From an uncultured Gammaproteobacteria bacterium (GTDB taxonomy: Bacteria > Pseudomonadota > Gammaproteobacteria > SZUA-229), in contig CALLCZ010000100.1 in NCBI GenBank assembly GCA_937998645.1, forward strand, positions 1-33,944: a stretch of 33,944 nucleotides of DNA, given 5' to 3'. Below, piece by piece: positions 1-5,453 of this stretch; the first letter of the stretch is position 1; each line of letters starts with the position of its first letter. The notes beneath the pieces are model-generated. The model saw nothing but the letters and a program-made list of their open reading frames with translations, was not told the origin of the DNA and searched no databases. Position numbers and translations under genes: made by a program.

Positions 1-20
1 AGGCTCTTCAGACAGGGGGA

Positions 21-293
21 CTATTTTTCACTAGCCGCACACGCGTCTTTCACATAACCGATCACAGTGGAATCGGAACATGCCGTACAGGCGTTTGAGT
101 AGGTTTTCCATTGCTCCTCGCCGGATACACGCTGCAGGCCGCACACCGGTGTGTAGTCCATGGTGCAGATCTCGGGGCGTGGTTCTGTGCATTCAGTCAG
201 ATCGTGCTTCACATTGGTCGAAGAACATCCGAAACCTATTGCAGATAAAGCCAGGACAGTGATCGGTGTGAATCTGTAATGTTTTTCAGTCAT
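21..293 (-). CDS. Small Kazal-type domain lipoprotein (putative)
   Basis: A 90-residue protein with an N-terminal hydrophobic stretch (about residues 9-22) ending at Cys23 followed by Ser-Ser, which looks like a loose lipoprotein signal (the -3 residue is Gly, so the lipobox is not canonical). The mature part has six cysteines, C35, C43, C51, C69, C72 and C85, with PVCG at 49-52 and YSNAC at 65-69. That spacing is the Kazal serine-protease-inhibitor pattern. Bacterial proteins of this kind are usually secreted or lipid-anchored and are presumed to inhibit proteases; the target is unknown here. A longer frame starts at 371, but its extra residues lack signal-peptide character. I chose the second of two adjacent ATGs (293; the first is at 296). 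No clear ribosome-binding site is visible. The gene lies downstream of two CorC-like genes, separated by a repeat fragment, so operon membership is uncertain. Confidence 0.72.
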   Translation of the reverse strand: MTEKHYRFTPITVLALSAIGFGCSSTNVKHDLTECTEPRPEICTMDYTPVCGLQRVSGEEQWKTYSNACTACSDSTVIGYVKDACAASEK

Positions 294-396
294 CATGGCG
301 TAATGATAACAGCATGTGAGTATCGGTGCGCGGGGTGCGTCATACAGAATGTTTTGCCCTCGGCTCCACAACGCATCTATTCAAAATAATTGATTT

Positions 397-418
397 TCTC
401 GCAGAGGCGCAGAGAACC
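397..418. repeat. Solo arm of the 9-nt-period CTCTGCG-type repeat
   Basis: The sequence CGCAGAGGCGCAGAGA (400-415) matches one arm of the inverted repeats that bound the composite elements at 7301-7434 and 26946-27084. No partner arm is present nearby. It lies between the end of the downstream CorC-like gene and the Kazal lipoprotein. Confidence 0.6.
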
Positions 419-429
419 TGGTGGGGCCG

Positions 430-1689
430 TTATAAGCGCTCCATTTTCACCTTGATGACCGAGCGGCTGTCAGCTTCGATAACGGTAATCTTGTAACCCT
501 GTTCTTCTATCGTGTCGCCTTTCTTTGGAATATTGCGCAAGCGGGTGACAATGAGTCCTCCTATGCTGTGTGCCTCTTCAACGGGGAACTGGGCGTATAA
601 AATATCGTTGATTTCAGAAATCGGCATGCGCCCGCTCATCAGATGCGTATTCTCATCGACATGCTCGATGTAAATGCGCTTTTTAGGATGATATTCATCG
701 AAGTCATAACCCACGTCGATTTCGCCAACAACTTCTTCAAACACGTCTTCCATGGTGAGAATGCCAACTGCGGATCCAAATTCGTCCACCACCACGGCCA
801 TATGATCATCTCTTGCCTGTAACTTGGGCAGTGCTCTGTCAATCGTCTGTTTCGGCGACAGATAGAGGGTATCACTCACATAGTCGCTAATCGAACGATT
901 CGGCAGATCCGGATTCATCAAATCCCATGTGCTCAGGGTCAGTATGCCTTTAACGTTGGTAATGTTTCTCTGGTAGACCGGTAAGCGGTTATAGCCGTGC
1001 TTCAGAACGATGCGTATCGCCTCTTTCATATCACGGGTCTCATTGAAACCGACGACATCGGCGAGTGGAATCATCGCTTCACCGACTGTGGTATCCGCAA
1101 AGCGAATGATGCGTCGAATGCGCTTGCGGTCGATGGTTGACGGATCGGATGCACTCTCGGAGATATCCAGCAGTGAGCGAATCTCTTCGCGGGTAATGAA
1201 CATGTTCTGCGGTGTGTCACCGCCGCCGGCTATACGGGTACCGAAGCGTGCCACCCGGCTGAAGACAAAAATCAGCGGGTAGAACAGATAAGAGAAAAAG
1301 CGCAACACGTATATCAGGCTGCTGACCAGCGTGTCAGCTTTTTGCTGAAACACGCTTTTTGGCACGACTTCACCCAGGATCAACAGCACGGGCGTCATCA
1401 CGATAACGGAAATCAGGTCACCCGATGCACCAAACAAGTCGATAAAGATCAGCGCACCCAGGGTGGAAATAATAACCGTGGCCACATTAGTGCCTACCAG
1501 CGTGGTGCCCAGGATGACATCCGGCGTCTTGAACAGCTTCAACACAAGTTTTGCGCCACGGTTGCCCATCTTGGCCTGATGTTTCAGCTTGAGTTTGTCC
1601 GAGTTCACCATGGCAATCTCGGAGCCGGAGAAGAATCCTTTCAGGATCAGGAAAATGACGATCAGCAGGATTTCAGTCAGCCAGTCCAT
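430..1689 (-). CDS. DUF21/CNNM - CBS pair - CorC_HlyC membrane protein, second of a tandem pair
   Basis: A 419-residue protein of the CorC/HlyC-related family (YfjD/YtfL/MpfA type). The N-terminal DUF21 (CNNM) domain spans about 1-190, with SGSEIA at 21-26 and GEVVPKS at 106-112 between hydrophobic segments. A CBS pair follows at about 205-325 (RLPVYQ at 235-240, VVDEFGSAVGILTMEDV at 300-316), then a CorC_HlyC domain at about 340-418. Members are linked to Mg2+/Co2+ efflux or homeostasis at the inner membrane; the substrate here is inferred only. The start is fixed by an AAGGAG ribosome-binding site about 7 bases upstream of the ATG, lying inside the 3' end of the preceding paralogue. The two genes overlap by 17 bases, so they are probably co-transcribed and translationally coupled. 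The name hemolysin, often given to this family, is not supported as a function. Confidence 0.9.
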   Translation of the reverse strand: MDWLTEILLIVIFLILKGFFSGSEIAMVNSDKLKLKHQAKMGNRGAKLVLKLFKTPDVILGTTLVGTNVATVIISTLGALIFIDLFGASGDLISVIVMTPVLLILGEVVPKSVFQQKADTLVSSLIYVLRFFSYLFYPLIFVFSRVARFGTRIAGGGDTPQNMFITREEIRSLLDISESASDPSTIDRKRIRRIIRFADTTVGEAMIPLADVVGFNETRDMKEAIRIVLKHGYNRLPVYQRNITNVKGILTLSTWDLMNPDLPNRSISDYVSDTLYLSPKQTIDRALPKLQARDDHMAVVVDEFGSAVGILTMEDVFEEVVGEIDVGYDFDEYHPKKRIYIEHVDENTHLMSGRMPISEINDILYAQFPVEEAHSIGGLIVTRLRNIPKKGDTIEEQGYKITVIEADSRSVIKVKMERL

Positions 1690-3181
1690 TGTCGCCCTCC
1701 TTCTGCTTATCCGTTAGTTGCTTTTCCGAAATCTTCGTCTTTTTCTTCTTTTTCTTCTTTCGCTTCTGCGTGTCATCCGTTTTTGATTTCCGTTTCAGGT
1801 CAGCTGAAGTTCCATCCTGTTCGGCTAACTGTTCCTCTGTCAGGCCAGCCTCTGCTTCGGATTTTTTGCGGGCAGGCGTCTTTTGCACCTTGATCTTGCT
1901 GATGCGCAATCCTTTCAGTTCCTTGACGATAAATTCAAATCCCTCGTAAGAAATCTTGTCTTCTACTAACGGAAGGCGGTCGAAAAGCCTGAATGCGACA
2001 CCGCCAATCGTGGCCATCACCGGATCTTCGATATCAAAGTTGGTCAGATTGTTGAAATCGGTCAGACGCATGTCGCCGGGTACGGTATAGCTGTTTTCAT
2101 CCTCTTCTTCATAGTACTCGGTACCCACCATCTTTCCGGAAATCTCGCCAAAGATGAATTTCAGCACGTCCTTCATGGTTACGATGCCGAGTACCTCGCC
2201 GTATTCACCCAGAATAATGGCAACACGTGTGTTGTGGTGCTGAAAATAGTCGAACATCTCGTCTACTTTTTTCGTCGGCGGAACGAAATGGGCGGGTTTG
2301 ACTATCATGTCCAGTGTGACCTCGGACAGTTCACGGACGCCTCGAACGATCCGCATGATATCTTCCGAGTGGATGAAACCGATCACGTTATCCCAGTGCC
2401 CCTGGTAAACAGGAATTCGGGGATGGCGCAGTCGACGGAATTCATCGATGATTTCCTCTACCGGCAGATCAGCATCGAGAAACAGAATACGGGGCCCCGG
2501 CGTCATAATGCGTGAGATATCGGTTTCCGCAGCTTCAAGCACGTTGTCGATCAGCACACGCTCAGTGGCATCGATGATGCCTGTTTCTTCACCTTCTTCC
2601 AGCAGGGTGCGCAGTTCGTCAGGCTGCAGGATATTTTCTCTGCTGACTTCGTCTCCGACAACAAAGGAGGTGATACGGTCTGCTATCAGTCGTATGGCCT
2701 CGCGCAAAGGTGTTATCAGGATCATCCAGCGAGGTAGAAAATGTGCCGTCACCCGGGTTGAAAACTTGATGGGGAAATTGACGGCAATCGTCTTCGGTGT
2801 CACCTCGCCGATCAGCAGTAATAAAGGCACCATAATGACGATGTTGATCCAGCCGACATCCTCTGCCGGGAACAGCAGGAGCAGAATGCCCGTCATATTG
2901 ACGGCTGAAGCGATATTGACCAGTTCGTTGCCGCACAGGATCGAAATGATGAGTCGCCTGGGTTCATCGAGCATCGCATGAATGCTTTCTGAACGCGTAT
3001 CACGAGTCTGCCTGAGTTTCTGCAGATCGATACGGCTGAGCGAGAAAAGTGCAGTTTCAGAGCCGGAGAACATAGCGGAAGAAAGAAGCAGTACAGCCTG
3101 TAAAATGCCACGAAAAATCAGCTCCCAGTCGTCGGGACTGAGATCAAGTGACTCATAAAATGCTATCAGTTCCTGCATCAC
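1673..3181 (-). CDS. DUF21/CNNM - CBS pair - CorC_HlyC membrane protein with Lys-rich tail, first of a tandem pair
   Basis: A 502-residue paralogue of the gene that follows it, with the same order: DUF21 at about 20-200 (FSGSETALF at 38-46, GEVTPK at 125-130), CBS pair at about 225-345 (RIPVYQ at 255-260, GEYGEVLGIVTMKDV at 325-339) and CorC_HlyC at about 365-435. Residues 436-502 are an extra hydrophilic tail absent from the downstream paralogue. It is low in complexity, contains a nearly pure lysine run at 473-483 and mixes Glu/Asp/Lys. The topology usual for the family would place CBS, CorC and this tail in the cytoplasm. The likely role is divalent-cation transport or its control; the partner may be the overlapping paralogue, as heteromer or specialised copy. 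The ribosome-binding site is weak and either of two adjacent ATGs could be used. The next gene upstream is 452 bases away on the other strand. Confidence 0.88.
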   Translation of the reverse strand: MMQELIAFYESLDLSPDDWELIFRGILQAVLLLSSAMFSGSETALFSLSRIDLQKLRQTRDTRSESIHAMLDEPRRLIISILCGNELVNIASAVNMTGILLLLFPAEDVGWINIVIMVPLLLLIGEVTPKTIAVNFPIKFSTRVTAHFLPRWMILITPLREAIRLIADRITSFVVGDEVSRENILQPDELRTLLEEGEETGIIDATERVLIDNVLEAAETDISRIMTPGPRILFLDADLPVEEIIDEFRRLRHPRIPVYQGHWDNVIGFIHSEDIMRIVRGVRELSEVTLDMIVKPAHFVPPTKKVDEMFDYFQHHNTRVAIILGEYGEVLGIVTMKDVLKFIFGEISGKMVGTEYYEEEDENSYTVPGDMRLTDFNNLTNFDIEDPVMATIGGVAFRLFDRLPLVEDKISYEGFEFIVKELKGLRISKIKVQKTPARKKSEAEAGLTEEQLAEQDGTSADLKRKSKTDDTQKRKKKKKKKTKISEKQLTDKQKEGDNGLAD

Positions 3182-3239
3182 TCTATACCGATAATCAGCA
3201 TTCTCGCGGTGTTATAGTAGTATGGTTTTAGGAGTAGTT

Positions 3240-3356
3240 ATGACCTCCGGCACAGCCGGGCGCTTGCCAGATGACCAACTCAAGCTCGAATTGATCATCG
3301 TATCAGGCAAAGACACTTATTTCACATGTTTAATCCCCTTTCTTAACTATAGTTGA
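3240..3356 (+). CDS. Candidate 38-residue small protein or leader peptide
   Basis: The ATG at 3240 is preceded by AGGAG at 3230-3234 with 5 bases between, one of the best ribosome-binding sites in the window. The ORF runs 38 codons to a TGA at 3354-3356. The peptide starts MTSGTAGRLPDD, has a hydrophobic middle (LELIIVSG) and ends CLIPFLNYS. I do not recognise it. It lies divergent from the first CorC-like gene and 277 bases before the Nudix gene. It could be a true small protein, the remnant of a longer gene, or chance. Only the ribosome-binding site argues for it. Confidence 0.3.
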   Translation: MTSGTAGRLPDDQLKLELIIVSGKDTYFTCLIPFLNYS

Positions 3357-3529
3357 TTTCCGTCAAAGCGGGCGGGGCTTGTCTCTCAGGTTTTGCCGCG
3401 AAAACCGTGTCGAGTAGCCAAAGTGCCGATTCCCCTATCCCACGGGTAGAGGATCGGGGTGTGGGAATAAAACATGACAATCGTAGCCGTGATGACGAAT
3501 ATTTAGGCCGGCATAACGGATATATCGTT

Positions 3530-3559
3530 GGAAAAATCGTGTTCTGAAACGACTTTTCC
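3530..3559. other. Hairpin, weak bidirectional terminator candidate
   Basis: GGAAAAATCGT (3530-3540) pairs with ACGACTTTTCC (3549-3559) at 10 of 11 positions around an 8-base loop. The run of A on one side and T on the other gives a terminator-like form on either strand, but the G/C core is only about 5 bp. It lies 75 bases before the Nudix start. Confidence 0.3.
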
Positions 3560-3633
3560 TACACAGCCGTCACGTTTCCTGCTGTAAGCTGTTCATTTAT
3601 GGTGGATAACGAATATTTTTCGGAGTACTGCAG

Positions 3634-4194
3634 ATGGGTATTAAAACAGGCGCAGGTGTGATCCCTTATGCATGGGTCGATGGCACCACCTGTTTTCTAT
3701 TCCACAAAACCTTCAGTGGAAGAAGAGCCGGCCTTCTTGTGGATTTCGGCGGTGGAAGCCAGGCAGGAGAAACTCAATATCAAACGGCCGCCAGGGAATT
3801 CGTTGAAGAAACCGAAGCGCTGTTTTTTGCGGACAACTGCAATGTTTGTAACGATGCTCGAACGCAGATCGAATCGCAATATCAACTGATGCTGCAATTG
3901 ATCGAGAACACGCAAAGGCTACATCCACAGTGGTGGTGCAGAAGAGGCAGTGTGGACGCTGATAAACCCCGTGACTGGAAAACATACTTCGTTGAGGTCG
4001 ATTACAGGGAACCCGATGAAATGAATACAGCCTGGGCGGAAGATAAACACGGCCGTTTCAAGAAGAGACGCGAATTGCTCTGGCTGACGGCAGAACAACT
4101 GCTGGATGTTTTTGATAACAGGCCCGAAACATTATGGACACGCGTCAGGGAGCTCGAAGGTGCCAGTGATATTGTGAGAGCAATTGCAGGATAG
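3634..4194 (+). CDS. Nudix hydrolase
   Basis: A 186-residue protein with a Nudix box at 40-62: G40, five residues, E46, seven residues, then REFVEE at 54-59. The catalytic metal ligands E55, E58 and E59 are all present. The glycine usual after REUxEE is replaced by Glu61, a common variation. The family cleaves nucleoside diphosphates linked to another moiety; the substrate cannot be read from the sequence. Residues 95-155 include a Trp- and Arg-rich part (PQWWCRR, DWKTYFVEVDY) that may form the substrate pocket. The ATG is preceded by CGGAG about 9 bases upstream. The gene is a single unit on the plus strand between the divergent CorC pair and the convergent tRNA operon. Confidence 0.85.
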   Translation: MGIKTGAGVIPYAWVDGTTCFLFHKTFSGRRAGLLVDFGGGSQAGETQYQTAAREFVEETEALFFADNCNVCNDARTQIESQYQLMLQLIENTQRLHPQWWCRRGSVDADKPRDWKTYFVEVDYREPDEMNTAWAEDKHGRFKKRRELLWLTAEQLLDVFDNRPETLWTRVRELEGASDIVRAIAG

Positions 4195-4264
4195 CCGAAT
4201 CAACTGCATGAATAATGATTTTCCAGATGGCAACAATCAGTAATAAAGGGGCTGGAGGGTTATA

Positions 4265-4351
4265 TGGTGCCCGGGGCCGGAATCGAACCGGCACGGTGTT
4301 TCCACCGAGGGATTTTAAGTCCCTTGCGTCTACCTATTTCGCCACCCGGGC
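4265..4351 (-). tRNA. leuZ: tRNA-Leu (anticodon TAA)
   Basis: The minus strand folds as an 87-base class II tRNA with encoded CCA (4265-4267). The acceptor stem GCCCGGG/CCCGGGC is perfect, U8 is present, the anticodon loop is CUUAAAA with anticodon UAA, a long variable arm is present and the T loop is GTTCGATTC. It is the last tRNA of the Gly-Cys-Leu set, the E. coli glyW-cysT-leuZ order. I see no strong terminator in the 70 bases before the convergent Nudix gene ends. Confidence 0.97.
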
Positions 4352-4372
4352 CTTAAGGTCATGAGAAATGTA

Positions 4373-4446
4373 TGGAGGCGGAACCCGGAGTCGAACCGAG
4401 ATACACGGATTTGCAATCCGCTGCATAGCCATTCTGCCATTCCGCC
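4373..4446 (-). tRNA. cysT: tRNA-Cys (anticodon GCA)
   Basis: A 74-base tRNA on the minus strand with encoded CCA (4373-4375). It has a perfect acceptor stem GGCGGAA/TTCCGCC, discriminator U as expected for tRNA-Cys, anticodon loop TTGCAAA with GCA, and T loop GTTCGACTC. It lies 21 bases upstream of tRNA-Leu. A 185-bp palindromic element and a promoter candidate separate it from tRNA-Gly. Confidence 0.97.
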
Positions 4447-4493
4447 TGTTCAAGCTGCTTATGGTGCCTGCTCAATTGTTGAGCGTACACATC

Positions 4494-4522
4494 TTTTTAC
4501 ATGGTATTTTAACCGCTGTAAA
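4494..4522 (-). promoter_or_regulatory. Candidate sigma-70 promoter for tRNA-Cys/tRNA-Leu
   Basis: On the minus strand TTTACA (4517-4522) is followed after 17 bases by TAAAAA (4494-4499). This gives 5 of 6 and about 4 of 6 matches to the consensus, with ideal spacing. It begins right after the T tract that ends the palindromic element and about 47 bases before tRNA-Cys. A small hairpin GCTCAA/TTGAGC (4470-4484) lies between it and the tRNA. Confidence 0.4.
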
Positions 4523-4529
4523 AACGAAA

Positions 4530-4714
4530 AAGCCCTGTTGAAGCCCGGAGCTTGCGTTAGCTGACATGCCCTCACATTCATCTCGCAGCCCACATGCTAA
4601 TTTTCTCAGTCATCAATAGCTAAGGCTATTAATTCAGTCGAAAATTCACATGTGAACTTCGATCTAAACGCGATCATCATGTGATCTAACGCAAGCTCCG
4701 GGCTAACAGGGCTT
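4530..4714. repeat. 185-bp palindromic MITE-like element inside the tRNA operon
   Basis: The terminal arms are AAGCCCTGTT (4530-4539) and AACAGGGCTT (4705-4714). A two-base bulge on the left is followed by a perfect 19-bp inverted repeat, AGCCCGGAGCTTGCGTTAG (4542-4560) with its complement at 4686-4704. The inner halves also pair imperfectly (CACATG, AATTTTC and AATAGC blocks on the left, with their complements on the right) to a centre near 4621-4624, so nearly the whole element can fold into one long hairpin. There is no ORF inside and no clear target duplication. On the minus strand it is followed by TTTTTCGTTTTT, so it may act as a terminator. A miniature transposon-like origin is inferred from form only. 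Confidence 0.8.
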
Positions 4715-4725
4715 CAACAAAAAAT

Positions 4726-4801
4726 TGGAGCGGGAAACGAGATTCGAACTCGCGACCCCAACCTTGGCAAGGTTGTGCTCTACCAGCTGAGCTATTCCCG
4801 C
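4726..4801 (-). tRNA. glyW: tRNA-Gly (anticodon GCC)
   Basis: A 76-base tRNA on the minus strand with encoded CCA (4726-4728). It has a perfect acceptor stem GCGGGAA/TTCCCGC, discriminator U, D loop AGCTGGTAGAGC, anticodon loop TTGCCAA and T loop GTTCGAATC. It is the first tRNA after pgsA, as in the E. coli order, and has its own strong promoter just upstream. Confidence 0.97.
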
Positions 4802-4820
4802 GTGCTTTAAACAGACGGGT

Positions 4821-4848
4821 ATTCTAGCGGTGAGGACCGTTCTGTCAA
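4821..4848 (-). promoter_or_regulatory. Strong sigma-70 promoter for tRNA-Gly
   Basis: On the minus strand a perfect TTGACA (4843-4848) is followed after 16 bases by TAGAAT (4821-4826). The predicted start is near 4814, leaving a leader of about 12 bases before the mature tRNA. The promoter lies in the 70-base gap after pgsA, so tRNA-Gly need not depend on read-through from uvrC-pgsA. Confidence 0.75.
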
Positions 4849-4871
4849 GGTTTATATGGACTTATGTGGTA

Positions 4872-5432
4872 TCAGTGTGAATTTTTGATGGTGTCTTTTG
4901 CTGCGTAAATGTAGTTGATCATCGATAGCATTGTCAGCAAAGCCGCTGATACCAGCAGGATGATGCCTATCAGGTATATCGGCAGGCCCATCAGGTCGTG
5001 CTTGAATATCAGGAATCCCAACGCGACCATTTGTACCGCCGTTTTGATTTTGCCCGCAAAGGAAACAGCCACCTTGGCGCCCTCGCCCTGCTCTGCCATC
5101 CATTCTCTCAAGGTGGCGATAAAGATTTCCCGTGTAATGATGATCACCGTTGAGAACAGCAGCCAGTTATTCTGCGGGTTATCTGCAACCAGCAGGATCA
5201 GAACGACAACCACCATGAGCTTGTCGGCGAGCGGATCAAGTATTGCGCCGAGATGTGACTGCTGGCCCAGTTTTCGCGCCAGGTAACCATCAAACCAGTC
5301 AGTAATGGCGGCAATGCTGAATAGCGCCGTTGCTGCGATGTGAGACCAGTCGTAAGGCAGGTAATACACATAGACAAATACCGGGATCAGCGCAATGCGA
5401 ACCGTGGAGAGTGTATTCGGGACGTTAATCAT
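4872..5432 (-). CDS. pgsA: CDP-diacylglycerol--glycerol-3-phosphate 3-phosphatidyltransferase
   Basis: A 186-residue inner-membrane protein that makes phosphatidylglycerol phosphate from CDP-diacylglycerol and glycerol-3-phosphate, the committed step to phosphatidylglycerol and cardiolipin. The CDP-alcohol phosphotransferase motif DGx2ARx8Gx3Dx3D is intact: DGYLAR at about 48-53, G at 62, then DPLAD with the two catalytic aspartates at 66 and 70. The N terminus MINVPNTLSTVRI is typical of PgsA, and four to five hydrophobic segments follow. The length matches the E. coli enzyme (182). It starts 21 bases after the uvrC stop and is followed by the tRNA operon, the conserved uvrC-pgsA-glyW arrangement. 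Confidence 0.96.
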   Translation of the reverse strand: MINVPNTLSTVRIALIPVFVYVYYLPYDWSHIAATALFSIAAITDWFDGYLARKLGQQSHLGAILDPLADKLMVVVVLILLVADNPQNNWLLFSTVIIITREIFIATLREWMAEQGEGAKVAVSFAGKIKTAVQMVALGFLIFKHDLMGLPIYLIGIILLVSAALLTMLSMINYIYAAKDTIKNSH

Positions 5433-5453
5433 TATGAATTCTAGTAAATCTGT

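Larger units (their letters stand above)
3182..3633. other. 452-base gap between divergent genes with one small ORF candidate and hairpins
   Basis: This is the longest stretch here without a convincing gene. It holds a 38-codon ORF with a strong ribosome-binding site (3240-3356), then a GC-rich part. That part has a hairpin GGTTTT/AAAACC at 3389-3406, an imperfect stem around 3427-3457 (CGATTCC paired with GGATCG, loop around CCCACGGG) and an A/T-closed stem at 3530-3559. I compared it by eye with common riboswitches, 6S, 4.5S and Rsm-type RNAs and saw no match. A frame at 3353-3547 starts with TTG, has no ribosome-binding site and no recognisable protein. The stretch may hold the Nudix gene's leader or a small RNA; that is not established. 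Confidence 0.4.

Noticed and set aside
1689-1949. Phe/Ser-rich plus-strand frame antisense to the Lys-rich tail of the first CorC-like protein
   Set aside because: The run of Phe is only the complement of the AAG/AAA lysine codons. There is no ribosome-binding site or family resemblance.
3353-3547. 64-codon plus-strand frame in the gap before the Nudix gene
   Set aside because: It begins with TTG, has no ribosome-binding site, resembles no family, and overlaps stem-forming DNA.
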